Positions 37,251 through 49,765 of a DNA stretch of 64,000 bases are shown here, in pieces. The notes under the pieces were generated by a model. That model saw nothing but the letters and a program-made list of their open reading frames with translations, was not told the origin of the DNA and did not search any database. The DNA comes from Channa striata (taxonomy: Eukaryota; Chordata; Actinopteri; Anabantiformes; Channidae): the NCBI GenBank assembly GCA_033026295.1, contig CM065179.1:1248501-1312500 (forward strand), in the 5' to 3' direction. Numbering within the stretch: the stretch's first letter is position 1; each line of letters opens with the position of its first letter. The translations under genes were made by a program, and so were the position numbers.

Positions 37251-38209
37251 AAAGGGATGATAACTTTTGCACCTAACTGTATGAAATCACTCATTTTAAT
37301 TTACTTACTTTAATACAAAGTGATCGAGACAGACTGGATTGAAGCTACAGTGTGTAACTTTTATCGGATGTTATTTGTTACTACAGAAAAACGCTCTAAA
37401 ACGTGCAAAGTGGGTTTTGAGTGAGGCTCATCTCTTCAACCAAATCACAATTTCAATTATTTTTGCTTGAATCTAAGTTTTGCAGCCTCTCATATACTGT
37501 GAATTCGCCGCGACAACTACCTGAGGTCCTGGGAAAAGCGTCGCACAGCAGAGAGAAGAAGCGCTGGACGGAGCAGGGTGGACTCATCCGGACTTTCATC
37601 ATCGCACCACAGCAGATCAAGTCGTCTTAGTCTTTCTGCGAAATTCAGCGGATCAATTAGAACTTTCTTCGATCAAAGCAGCCACCAGTTGTAGAGGAGC
37701 GGGGCGGGTTTTGGGGTCTGGCCGACCTGACCTTAGTCCCGCCAACCCCTGTGTTCCCAACCACAAACACTTTAAACTCCAGATTAATAACTTGATATGT
37801 TTTGTACTAAACAATGAGCGACTGTAGGACCTTGGGAAACATGGCCTACGTTCCGTCTAACAGTCTGACATGATGTCATGTTGGGACCATGATCATCCTC
37901 AAAGGTCCACGAGAGGAAGAACAACCTGTTGTCAAGCTGATATGAAAATGTGCAAAAAAAATCCCCTGTGGAGTTTGTCCTGCAGCGGCCCGGTATCGGT
38001 GCGGGCCGACACTCTGTCACACTTAAGTCTCAATCATCACAGTATTAATGACGTGCGGAAATGTGCTGCCGTGTGTCCAGGAGCCCAGACTTAAAGCTGA
38101 ACCTGATGTTCTTGCCTGAGTGATCCTGGCCTGGGACGGCAGCTCACAGCTCATGGCAAAAACTCTACCGCCAACCCATCATCCTCTCTGACGGGGGGGG
38201 GGTTGGGTC

Positions 38210-38600
38210 TGAGAGTGCAGTCCTACTAATTTGAAGCAAGTTGGGAGATTTTATGAACTAAGCTGTGAAATATGACTTTAATAATGGTTGCAAATGGCAG
38301 CACCGGCGTCTGGGAGCATGGGAGGGAGATCAACATGGTGGGAATAGAAGTGTGGAAAATGAAGAAGTCGAGATTCCAACACTGGGATCGACACCAGCCC
38401 ACCGCCGCCTCCCTCTGCCTCCACCACCACCCTGGCAAAGCCCACAAGCTAATGAAATGTGAAAATACTTGTGGGTGCGGCGACTATGGGCTCAGCAAAA
38501 TCCCGCTCCATAAACTGATGATTAAAATCGATGTCCCTGTGGCGGGGGCCTAATTCTGAATAGATGCCCCACTTTGCCTCGGAGGAGAGGAGCGAGACGT
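38210..38600. promoter_or_regulatory. Candidate conserved non-coding element
   Basis: Dense complex sequence with AAATATGACTTTAATAATGG, GATTAAAATCGATG and GCCTAATTCTGAATAG blocks. There is no sustained plausible coding frame. Judged on texture alone. Confidence 0.3.
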
Positions 38601-40419
38601 CTGACGGGACGGTTTAACGGGTACCGCGGTGCTGTTTAATGGGGCTCTGCGGCACCACCCTGCCTTCACCCCTGTCCTGTGGTTGGAGTTTTAAAAGCAT
38701 GAAGTTGATGCTCGGCCTCTTTTTATAGCTTTTTTGGCCTATATTTAGAAAATGTGAAACAAACTCAAAATAATGACTCGACAACGTCGCACTAACAAGC
38801 TTTTAATCAGCTCAGCCCGTTTTCCTGCTCGGAGTAATGCTGAGCGTGTCTCCACCTCACAGCAGAGACACCTCCCTGACAACGCTGAACGCACATGTTG
38901 GGAAAGTCCCCCAGCCTCGGGATCCGCCTCTTCCTGCGGATCAGGATCCACGTCTGTGTGTGTACACAAACACATGACGCCTGTCACATTTGGTTCTCGA
39001 TAGAAAACATGCACGCTGTGCCTGAGACTTTAACGACCGCACCACCACGGCCTGCTCCGATCGACCAGCCAGCCCGAAAAAGACTTAAGGGATGTTGTTC
39101 ATTGTCACATGACATTAGGAGCCCCGACAGAGACTCTCCGCCTCCTCCTGCTCCTCCCTCCGCCCCCTTCCCTCCCTACGAACCCCCAGCCCCCGTTTGC
39201 ACATCTTGCCTGCAGATGTGGCGAAACCGCAAACACTTCAAAGTGCCTCCCCTCAGACCAACAGCGTACCCTGACGCCAACTGTAAATGTCCTGGACACA
39301 GTGCACGGAAAATATTAAAACCCACGCCCACCCCCCCAAACCCCACAAATCGCAAAGAACAGCCGGGCTGAACGGGGCAGGCGGGGGGGCTGGAGGTGGG
39401 GAGGGAAGCAGACATCTAAAAACACTCGGTGACTCATCATTCTGCTACGCAACAACAAGGCAGAGTCACCTCTGCCGTCCGTCTGTGGGCCAGGAACACG
39501 GCAGCGCCGCGGCTTCTTCTGCTGCAGCTGATGGACGCGTGCAGCCCACTCATGCGCCGCGTCACACGCTCACCTGGCATCACGAAACCTCTGGCGTGAG
39601 TCAAAAGGCCAGGAAGCGGGAGAGAAATAGGGGCTTTTGCCGTGATGAATGTTCGTCTGATTGTGTTTGGAGAGAAAAAGGCTCGAGGCCTCTCCTCAGT
39701 CGACTCGGTTAAAATAATGATGTAATTGGCCGGGGCCCCTAAAGGGTTCTATTACACACGCCCAGAGTTTGAAAGAGAAAAGGCGTTATTTTCAAATTCG
39801 AGTCGTGTTTGGTAGTTTTCACAATTATTCATGTCTTTTATGAGCTTCACAATGTCAGCATTGTGTTGTCACGGGAGCAAAAGTCCAATTCAACACACTA
39901 ACGAGTGCAAAACCGGCCTCGGTGCCGAAGGAGATTTGTCGAGTCAAACCCACGGCGCTTTGTATGTGTCTGCTCGGAGGCGGAGGATCAAAAAAAACAG
40001 GTTGCAAGAAAAACAAAGTAGTGAGTATTGAGCAACGTCTAAGTGTGGGTGTGTGAAATCCGCTGCAGCAGCACATGTGCTCGCTGGCATGCCTGCATGC
40101 GCATCATATGTGGGATTGCGTGCTTGCACACAACTCTGCACGCCGCCTCGACTGTGCAGCTCTCTGCTGTTTCTCATGGAAGATGAAATGCGCTGCTCGC
40201 TATCCCAGAGGGGGTGCTGGGAAGGGTTGGAAAAAAGAGGAGGGGGGGGTGGGGAACATGGCAACATCTCTTCTGATTCCACATCCCAGAGAACTTTGAC
40301 CTCCAGCAGAGAAACCAAAATAAAAAATCCCCTTCTCACCGCCAAGCCAGCACAACAGGAAGATGGGGTCGTGGAGGAGAGGTGGAGGGAGGGAGAACAA
40401 TGAAGCCTCTTTCTTTGCC

Positions 40420-40560
40420 TCCAGATGGGTGCTCTCTGACAGCCCAAAGCTTTTGTTCCACTAAAATAAGGGGGCATTGCTGTGCTTTGCAAAGTTGCCA
40501 GACATTCTAGGTTTCTCATGATGAAGCACACTGCCAGGATCGTCACAGCACACGAGGCCT
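40420..40560. promoter_or_regulatory. Candidate conserved non-coding element
   Basis: Non-repetitive block including TGTTCCACTAAAATAAGGGG and TTGCAAAGTTGCCAGACATT. A 252-codon open frame crosses it on the minus strand but resembles no protein family. Confidence 0.3.
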
Positions 40561-40737
40561 CCACCGCCGAGGAGATGCGGCGAGGAAGGCGCTCCCGCCA
40601 CTGCGGCGCATTACCGCTCCTCCGGCTTCTCATTCCAGTTACCATGCGAAGCGCACGCACATGAAACCAGTCACTGCACATGAGCGCGGACAAAGGAGCC
40701 ACACAGAAATTAATAAAGTGAAGTCTTTGATCAATCA

Positions 40738-40830
40738 GCCAATCAAACTTTATTTATGGAGAACCTTTCATACTGCAATTCAAAGGGTTTGACAAACGAT
40801 TAAAAGCTTAAAGGCGACAAAAAGGTGAAG
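40738..40830 (-). mobile_element. Retroelement tail fragment
   Basis: AATCAAACTTTATTTATGGA, CCTTTCATACTGCAATTCAA and a purine-rich end resemble a LINE/SINE 3' tail in reverse orientation. Confidence 0.45.
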
Positions 40831-41503
40831 CGAGCAGAGGCAGTCAAAACAAGACAGCATTTAAAATAAATAGTATTAATAGAGAAGTTGACAACAATAT
40901 GGGATTCTGAGACAGCTGTTTAAAATGTTGGGTTACATATATATGAAAAAGTGTAACAGCTTCAAGATGTGCCATAGCAAAAGTTTGGCACCAGCGGTTG
41001 CTGCAACAACGTTTGGATTCAAGACGCTCGTGTCAAAGTTCTGATTTTTTATGCTTCACTAACTCGATTTGTTTCTGCCTCAGTGTCCCAGAAGGGCCGG
41101 GGCCTGTCCTGGGAGCGTGCGCTCCTCCGGGTAAATGTGTGTGTGGCGGTTGTCCAGCAGTTGGATGGATGAGGTGTGATGCCGGCTTTATTCTCCCGTG
41201 ACAGAGGAGCAGCCAAGACACAGGGCAGCAATTCGCAAGTCTCGGTCTCACGTGATTCCTCACTGTGACTGACGGAGCGGAGGAGGCAAATAATGACTTA
41301 ACCTCATTACAGCTTAGAAAAAAGGAAACTACCATGTGGATTTGTTTTCGATTAGAGTCTAATTTAGAGCCGGTACCCGTCCCCGAACACACAACCTAAA
41401 ACTAATCTATACGTTTCTCATACTGAATATAAAATGTCTGTGTGTGCAGCCATAAACATTTATGGCACAAATGGGATTCAGATCTGATTACGGGTTTAGA
41501 GAC

Positions 41504-41527
41504 TGTGTGTGTGTGTGTGTGTGTGTG
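41504..41527. repeat. GT microsatellite
   Basis: Twelve GT/TG units followed by a short GC-alternating run. Confidence 0.95.
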
Positions 41528-42155
41528 CGCGCGCATGTCACGACCTTGGACATCGTTAAGCCAACAGATCCTCCATTTATAAAATCAAAGTGGATCCATG
41601 TGTTTTTGTTTTCCCTTGTCCTCATAAAGCAGATCACACATTTGACTCACAGAGGTTGCTGTAATCTCCCTTGCAAGTCATTCTTCCTGTGATGGCTTAA
41701 TGTGTACGTGTGTGTGTGTGTCTGTTTTCATTAAGCTAAATTCTTGTAATAATCTGCCTTCTGCAGGCCAGAGGTTAGTCAACTTGTTGTACAAAGCTCG
41801 GCAGCGGCAGCAGTGATCTTTTCACCATAATTCAAGCCATACTTGTGCACAGTAACAGACGTGAATGTTAACAGGTGTCGTAGTTTGGCGTCAGAATTAC
41901 TTCAATCATGTAAACCCGTGTGTCTGTATGTGTTTGTTTTTAAGGGAAACGCTGATCAAAGCTCGGCTTGTTTGCCGTACGACACGTGGGGAAATGTGAA
42001 AATGCCCCTTATTTCTTGTCCGACGCCCCCCAGCACTCTTACTGGCCTCTGTGTCTCCTTGGTGACACGAGTCTGTCTCTGGTTTCCCTGACCCACCCCC
42101 GTGGGGGCCATTTCTGCCTGCCTGAGTGACCACCTGTAGTTGGTTCTTCGTCTTG

Positions 42156-42363
42156 GGCGCCTGGTGGCTCAGTGACTGGAGTACTGGGTTGGGTAGCAGA
42201 AGGGGGATTGAACCCCACCCCACCAGGCGGCGGCCCTGCCCAGCCACCCTGGTCCCAAGCCCGGATAGACCGGAAGGATTGTTGCGGGACAAATGTAAAA
42301 ACTTACGCCAAATCAATGTGTTGAACATGTTCTGCTGTGGCGACCCCTGAAGAGTCCCTGGCA
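42156..42363 (+). mobile_element. tRNA-derived SINE-like repeat
   Basis: Head GGCGCCTGGTGGCTCAGTGA and a B-box-like GGGATTGAACCC resemble a tRNA promoter. The end reads GTGGCGACCCCTGAAGAG, a tail seen in common fish SINEs. It abuts the LINE-like tail that follows. Confidence 0.6.
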
Positions 42364-42379
42364 ACGTTCTTGTAGCCTA

Positions 42380-42606
42380 ACGTGCCCCATCAGATCAGAT
42401 CAGAGAGTCCCCTTTTGTTGGTTCTTTAAGTGTCACATGGTGTTCAGGGGGACCCAGTTTAAGGGAGTTTTTCCTCTCCATTGTTGCCTATAGCTGCTCA
42501 AGGGGGATTTGTCGGGTTTTTGCTAAATGACTTTATTATGTAAAGTGCCTGGAGATGACTTTGTTGTAAATTGGCGACAAATAAATAAAGTTGAAATGAA
42601 TTGAAT
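42380..42606 (+). mobile_element. 3' tail of a teleost non-LTR retroelement
   Basis: GGAGTTTTTCCTCTCCATTG, AAAGTGCCTGGAGATGACTT and a terminal AATAAATAAAGTTGAAATG run are characteristic of a very common fish LINE/SINE 3' end. No coding part remains. Confidence 0.6.
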
Positions 42607-44179
42607 AGATGCCTCCATGGTGCTCCAATCACTTGTCCAAGGATCTCCATGATTTCCCACTGTCCCCAAAAAGACCAGAAGCCTCTCCGGTCAATTTTTC
42701 TGATCTCACAGGTGGCAAAAAGGAACCATCGAACCTAAATGCGACCCCGGTTCTGCATGCGGCAGAGCTCCCCCTTCTCCCTTTTTGCTCCTGCCCCTCA
42801 GATATTCTTCAGACCTCCACAGGCACTCACACACACTCACACACACAGTGATCGTCAGCCGTATCTATTACCAATTTCCATGTCCGTGGATTTGGATTGC
42901 AGCAATAAGACAGTACGTGTAATGACAGCTTTGAGGCTTGTTCTGCATATATAGTGTTTCACGGAAAACGAAGACAGATGCTTTTCCCTCGCTGCTCTTA
43001 CACGTCAACAGAAATAAGGCAAAAACACATTCCTGGTGGCTGTGTGTGTTCTGCCTCGGCACTTGAAGGGCCCAAATAACAGGCGATGTCTTGGATGTCT
43101 TGACTTGAAGCCGAGGCTCCTTGCCATCGTCAGCCGGTAACGTGAGTAATGAGCTCTGTCAGAGTCTGAATGCTGACTGATGTTTTCCACCGCAGACAAA
43201 CCTCCCTAAGAGCTGACGGCCACACGCTAACGAAAGATCCCTGCATGCAAACGGCAGCATATCTGAGCGGCCCCTATGGAGAAAGGTGATGAGATGATTG
43301 GTGTGATACGCCCACCAGAGTCCCAGCTCAAGGTCACGACCTGGCGGAGTATTTGGTCCCGTATGATCCCCACACCTAGGAGAGAGGACGCCGTCAGGAC
43401 GACCGTCCACGTCTTTCACCTGCAAGACTTTTGTGTCAGTTTCGACTCCCAACTGCCAACGTTGTTGTAATATCGATATGCGCCAATGTGACTTAAGTTC
43501 GGAGGGACCACGGTGAGGTTTCTGAAAATTACAAGTCAAGAAAATGGGACTTGTTTTTGTCAAATTGCTTGAAAAGAACAGGACCTCGACTCCATTTGCA
43601 CAATATTATACACAAAGCTGCGTAAAGTCTTACACCCATGAGTTTCCGATTTTTCACTCCTTTCAATCAACTTCTGCACCTATAGAATAATCTCTAGACA
43701 GACTTAGTTTCATCCGCCACAAAATGGATTCACCACAAAGATGATTCAGCAACTCCTACACAAAACTACACAAACCTTTTCTTTCTCCATAAACGGCCAA
43801 AGCTGCACTGGCAAAGAAGCAACAATGTGACAGTTTTTGTTTTACCCCTCGGGGATGAAACTTGCAAATCTCACCTCTCACCCTGCTGTGACCCAAACTA
43901 ATGACGGCTCGTTTTTATTCCCGACACGTCAGAACCCAACCGACACAGACGAATGGCCGAGGAAAAAATGACACAGCACAACAAAATTTTGAATTGTCCC
44001 TGGAACCGTTTCTTTCTCACTGACAGCCAGGCTTCAAAAAATCCAAAAGAACAACAACGAGAAAAAACCTTTGTTTTACAGTGAGTGATTGTTTCCCTCG
44101 TTGGGCTGGTGGAAATTTCAGGAGAAGAAACCAAACAAACAAAAGCAGCATTGGAGACGGCTCCTCACTGGACACACCC

Positions 44180-44840
44180 GCTCTGTTTCTAACACATTAA
44201 GGAAACCTTGAGGCTGCTCATAAAATAAAGCAACATCTTTCTCTTTCGGCCATAAAATAAAACAAGAGTGGCTGCCTGTGCAAAAAAACAAAAATCCCAG
44301 GCAGCACTTTTCTCCCTGCTTTTTTCTCGGAGAAGAATGATTGTAAATGTGTGATTAAATTAATAAAATAGTCCCAGGTAGTAAATCACCGTCCCCCAGG
44401 ACGTCTGAACGCACTCCGGTGTGCGCGCGTGCATCATGGCGTGCAAACAAAATGTACAGCGAGGTAGGTGCTCGCAGGAGTTGGTGGTTAAGGGTTAGCA
44501 GGCTTCATAAATGCTCCCCAGTCCCGAGGGCAAGGCGCTCACACAGCATTTACCTCGGGCGGTTAGTTAGTGAGCTGAGGTGGGTGCGGCGTGGCATTAG
44601 GCCTTGGCGCGCTGTGCCAGTTTCTGCCATAAAGGCATTAAAGAGCCCCTCATTAAGCTATTTTGGGCACCGGGGTTGGTGTGGTGGGTGCTGAGGGTTG
44701 GGAGGGGGCACAGACGCTAAGGCAGAGGCTCTGGCTGCCAGCGATTTTTTGCCGGGGCACCTCTATGTCAGCGGTGGCTGCAGGGATGTAATTACAAACA
44801 CATGGTTTTTAATGAGGCTCCAGGGGACCTGTGTGATGAG
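44180..44840. promoter_or_regulatory. Candidate conserved non-coding element cluster
   Basis: Two CATAAAATAAA sites (about 44219 and 44251) of HOX13/CDX type lie in the first half. CCATAAAGGCATTAAAG and GTAATTACAAACACATGG lie in the second half. Low-complexity sequence is largely absent. Confidence 0.35.
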
Positions 44841-46751
44841 AGGAGAGAGGCGGAGGGAGAGAAAGGGCAACGATTGGGGGGGTGGGAGGTGCAACGGTGC
44901 ACAAACAAGAGCACAATCACGCCAATGCAGATCAACGCAGAGACTTGTTGTTCTCTGGGTTCGGGCCTTAATGTAACCTGGAGCTGATGTGATTCTGTCG
45001 CCACAGGAGTCAGTCATACAGCTGCTCTGGCTTTATAGTAGACGGCAAAACAAGAACTAACATGACTTTGTCATAAAGCAAAAAAACTCTGTGGACACTG
45101 ATGACCAAGTGTCATGTCCCGCTCCTTCGAACCATGCTACAGGACAGGCTGTCAGTCCTCCGACCCCCTCAGTCATTATCCTATCAGAAATCAATGAAAG
45201 CCTCTGATCGGTTTGAATGGTGAGCCTCGCTCAAAAAGCAAAGGTGTCCTCGTCTGAGTCACTGAGAATGGTGACACGCTGAACCTTTACAGCCCGCTCC
45301 ACTATCGCTGCGTGTAGTTCAGTCACGAACCATCAGAAGCCACGTGTTTCTCTAAGTAAATATGTATGTTCAGACAGTTCTCGTGACAGCAGACACTGAC
45401 CAGAACCACGTGTCAAGTCAACACAACAACATCCAACAGAGCAAACAGACAGGAAGTTGTTACTTCATCATCCAACAGCAAGAACGCCACGTGTCCTGCA
45501 TCTTTATGCCTCTTCTAGCTCTCGCCAACAACCCAGTCTTGCCTTTTGTCCAACCTTTTGCTTGATCACTCCTGTTTTTTTGTTCTTGCTGCCATGTTGA
45601 GGCACGTTAAGAAAACACAATGGACATATCAGCCGAGGCTAGAGTCCTCGTACACGGTGCTGTGAAGTCTTGTCTCCAGGACGAGCTCCAAAGTAACATC
45701 GTCCAGCATTTTAGTAAAGGCAGAGATGTCAGTGACCTTACGGCATCATACCGTCTAAATAACTAGTGGTTATTTGAATGCAACATGTTCCATATTCTAT
45801 ATATTCATACATATAGAAAACAGGAAAGCATTTTTCGGGTATTTCCTGGCAAATGGCACAAAAGAACAACTGCTAGTCTGAGGACTTGTCAAAAATCAGA
45901 AACACAGGATTTTGTCGTCAGTCTTAAGGACTTTGTAATGAACTTTACAAACTAATCTGCCAGGAATGTGAGTTTGTGCTGTTACACCGAGAACAACCCG
46001 GTTATTTTTGCAGCGGTGATGACGTTGTTACCTCGGACAGCTGTCCACATCTGTGACGCGCAGAGAAGAATAAAAATTCCTGCCGATCGTATTAATAGTG
46101 ATGAGTCACGCTAGTAGTTCCTGGTATTTGATCCGAACGTTCCCATGGGTCGTTTTGCAACCCAGAAGAAACAAAGACTGTTGTTGTTGTTATCTTTGAT
46201 TTGAAAAACACTCAAGCCAAAGATGGCAAATGGTTGTAAGATTATCATCCACAGATATGACATATTAGACATTATTGACAACGACTGTAATGTGCCATTC
46301 ATCGGACCGAACAAGCAAATGAATGATCAGAGTGGCTCGAAGACAGAACAAAGCTTCGTCCTGCTGAGAGACCAAGGCAAAGAATAAGCCATGTTTGTAC
46401 CAGATGCTGGTGGAAGTCGAGGAGATTGAGCTGTTTTTCTGTTGTTTGGGACTTTCAGAAAACAAAGTGCAGAGGTGGAAAAAAAACTGGCACATAAAAG
46501 ACATCTTTAAACGTATCGGCGTTGGTGTGGACTAACCCTAATGAGCACAAGCATGCGATGGAGTCAGCTCAGTTCACGTTGGCAGTAAACTTATGTTCTC
46601 ACACCAAATGGGACGAGATAATTCCAGAGCCAGCTTGATGCTCGGGAATTTTCGGCTCAACTGGATTCAGGAAAAGTAGAATCGGGGGCGTCTGATGGAT
46701 GTAAATAGTGAGCAGGGATTGTGTAGCTGTGGCAGACACTGTTACAGTGCC

Positions 46752-46793
<42 letters not shown>
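46752..46793. repeat. TGA trinucleotide repeat
   Basis: Fourteen perfect TGA units. Confidence 0.97.
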
Positions 46794-46794
<1 letters not shown>

Positions 46795-46929
46795 AGGAAG
46801 ACAGCCCCTCGTGTTTACATCCAGTGATGTGGTGCAGCGGTAATCGTGTCACCAGCAGACTGAGACAGACAGAGACAAGGAGAAGCTCTCTGAGCAATGA
46901 TCAACACCAACAGACGCACTGATGAAAGA

Positions 46930-47110
46930 GCTTGGCCGCACATTCAAACGCCTCATTTCATGAATACATTTAGACGGGCGTTTAGAAAAAGTGCTGCGGT
47001 GGCGACAGCAGATACATTTATGAGGCCGTAACTCAAATTAGATAAACAAATGGCAGAAATCTAATTACTCTGCTGTCCTCTGTGCTTGACAAAGGGCTGA
47101 GAGTCAGCGG
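46930..47110. promoter_or_regulatory. Candidate conserved non-coding element
   Basis: Contains CATTTATGAGG, CAAATTAG, GATAAACAAATGG (forkhead core ATAAACA) and CTAATTAC within about 100 bp, framed by GC-balanced complex sequence. Confidence 0.4.
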
Positions 47111-47469
47111 TGACATTTTTTTCCCATCAGACAAAGTTCATACTCTATGTACAGAAAAAGCTTTTCGTCCGCAAAATCCTTGCAATAATAGAGAGATGAC
47201 TGTGCAGAAAGGGCAACAAACAGTGACTGACAATAACTGAGCAAAACCAACAAATCAGTCTTCAGACGTGATTTAAACTTTGTGCAGGTTACTGCAATTC
47301 ACAGCTCCCCTGATCGTCACACTCCGAAATATCAGAGACAAGGATGGTGCACATGAGGAAAGACATGAGGGAAATACGGATACAAACACAATCCATAAAG
47401 CTAGATTAAATAGATAAAACTAAATCTGGTAAATTTTTGGGCCTGCTGTAAGGTGTGTTACCCATTTTA

Positions 47470-47535
47470 TAGAAGATACGTATCAGACCTACCCCCACCC
47501 CCACAACCCTTAACAGGATAATGGATGGATGGACA
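47470..47535 (+). mobile_element. SINE 3' tail fragment
   Basis: CACAACCCTTAACAGGATAA followed by TGGATGGATGGA is the terminal part of the same kind of SINE as at 31731; the head is absent. Confidence 0.45.
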
Positions 47536-47599
47536 TGCCTGTAATGAGCGATTCCATATCATGTACTTGATATGTGATTTGAGCCAGTGTTAATGTTTT

Positions 47600-48850
47600 A
47601 ACTCATCACATAACAGTCACAAAAATGACACTGTTTGCAATTTCCTGTGTTTCTGCATAAATTGGTCATGAAATGTGATCGGATCTTCACCAACGTCACA
47701 AATATCAACAAACACAATATTTCTTAGCTGACGAATCACAAGCAAACACACACAGTTGTGATCGTCCATGTGGGCATACGTGTTTTAATGAAGCTCCTTT
47801 GGCAGAAATAACCTCAAGCAAGCACTTCCTGTAGCTGCGGATCAGAGCTGCTCAATGTTCCAGGGAATCTTTGGACCATTCTTCCTGAAAGAACAGCTTC
47901 AGCTCAGCAACAATCTTATGATTTCTGGTGTGATCATCTCTCTTGAGCTCATTCCACAGCATTGTTATTGGGTTTAGATCTGGGCTCTGGCTGGTCCACT
48001 CCAAGAGGTGGACTGTGCGTCTCTGAAGCCATTCCATGGTAGATTTACTACCCCTTGATGTTTCGGGTCATTGTCCTGCTGCATCACCCAGCATCTTCTG
48101 ATCTTCAGCTTGTAGACAGACACCCTCACATTATTCTGTAAGAGACCTTGAAAAACTTAGGAATTCATTTTCCTTTCCACAAAGTGCTCCAGGTCCAGAG
48201 GCAGCAGAGCAGTTTTACTGTTGTGCTGTGTTTTTCTCTCAAAGAAATCTATCTTCATCTAACCACAGGACTTTCTCCTGTGTTCTGGAGTGTCAAGGGG
48301 TCTCTGCAGTGGAGTTTTTTAGAGAGCAATGCTTCCTCCGTGACTCATGAAGAAAAACGTTAACAAGGCTCAATGCCTCCAAGCTTTAGGTGTTACTTTA
48401 GATGGTAACTCACAGAACGTTCTGTTATGTCTTTGGAGTAATCATGACGGTCCACCCACCGTCCGAATGACCGATAGAAACACCAGATGTCCTGAGGCAT
48501 GGCTGAGCTGAGGCAGTTCTTTCAGAAAAGAATGGTCCAAAGGTTCTCCAAAACATTGTGCAACTCTAATCCACAGCTGCAGCAAGTGCTTGCTTGAGGT
48601 TAGGAGCTTCACCCAGTTATTAAAACACTGCTGCCTTGACTTTTTCCAACATCACTTTGTATGTTTGATGACTGTGTTCAATGAAGACATGAAAGATTAT
48701 GACTGTTTTTGTTTCATCAGCTTGGAAAAAGTGTGTTTGTTGATATTTGTGACTTTGGTGAAGATCAAATCACTTTTCATGACTAATTTATGCAGAAAAC
48801 CAGGAAATTGCAAACAATGTCTTTACTTTTTCTTGTGAATGTACACAGTA
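47600..48850 (-). mobile_element. Decayed Tc1-like DNA transposon with long inverted arms
   Basis: The minus strand keeps transposase traces: LDEDRF, then QQDNDPKH (about 48053-48086), then WTSQSPDLNPI in the open frame 48037-47852. These are typical Tc1/mariner DDE-domain motifs, but they are out of frame with one another and the N-terminal domain is not recognisable. Left (about 47621-47908) and right (about 48502-48825) segments are inverted copies over roughly 300 bp. A TA lies at the right boundary (48849-48850). Confidence 0.85.
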
Positions 48851-49177
48851 TGACACGGACCTACAGTGATGAACACATGAGCAAACCCAGTGGTGTGTTT
48901 GTTTGTGCGACTTTCGTGTGTCCCAGTATCAGTTTGTGTGAATGTTTGGGATCCGTGTAACTGGTTCCCATGGTATCAGACCACCATGTTCCCAGTCCTC
49001 CAGAATCAGCTGGTCTGTTGTGGTTTGACGATGCAGCTCAGGAATCTGTCACCCAGAGCAGAATGCACCGAGATGTTTGGAATCGGGGCCACAAAATATG
49101 GAGGTGGTTTCTGAGGGGAAAAGCTCCGCGACTTCGTTCCTGGATCTGATTAAGTGTGTGTTTGTGGGATATCTTGA

Positions 49178-49180
<3 letters not shown>

Positions 49181-49227
<47 letters not shown>
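49181..49227. repeat. GT microsatellite with GA end
   Basis: About 23 GT units followed immediately by a short GA run. Confidence 0.97.
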
Positions 49228-49238
<11 letters not shown>

Positions 49239-49589
49239 CGATTTCCACTGTTCTTCTTCATTTTACCATCTCCTCAGATTCTATTCTCTGCATGCGTTTC
49301 CCTCAAGTAGTTGAAGTGGAAGCCTTGACGTAAGCGTCACGTACAGTATACGACTGTGTACAGACACACCAGTGCAGCAGTAACGCGTCAGCGTCTTCAC
49401 ACAAGTGCAGGAGCAACACGTGTTGTGTTTGGAGTGACAGAGGCGGTCTCTTAAAAATACGGTCCTGTGCAACTTAAAGGGCGACTTCCCCAATTTTCAA
49501 CTTACTTTCGTTATTTAGGGTGTAAATGTACATTCATGCTTTTAAACGTCCCTATATGTAAATGTTTCTCTGCTTTTTGCTGAAAACTC

Positions 49590-49765
49590 CTACAAATGAC
49601 ATCACCCGGAGGTGTTTTTCATCATGAGGAGTTGAGAGAGATGATGTCAAATGGAGGAGCTCTGGAAAAGCAGGCTGACCACGATTACAACCTCCATGGC
49701 GTGCTCAACAAGATGACGTAATCTGATTTGAAGGTTCCTCCAAGTGATGTCATCTGGAGGCAAGA
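49590..49765. repeat. Probable dispersed repeat with internal GATGTCA motifs
   Basis: Related units ATGACATCACCCGGAGG, GATGATGTCAAATGGAGG and TGATGTCATCTGGAGG occur three times within 170 bp. It resembles a fish repeat family, not identified with certainty. Confidence 0.4.

Larger units (their letters stand above)
34640..46740. other. Gene desert, middle third
   Basis: No protein-coding gene supported. Holds repeat fragments (37056, 40738, 42156, 42380), a GT run (41504) and CNE-like blocks (38210-38600, 40420-40560, 44180-44840). 45000-46700 shows nothing recognisable. Confidence 0.6.

Noticed and set aside
38895..39371. 158-codon Pro-rich open frame
   Set aside because: Low-complexity Pro/Ala composition in GC-rich intergenic sequence; no domain, splice context or homology.
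42156..42230. Possible tRNA gene
   Set aside because: Only the promoter-like boxes fit; the sequence continues into a SINE body.
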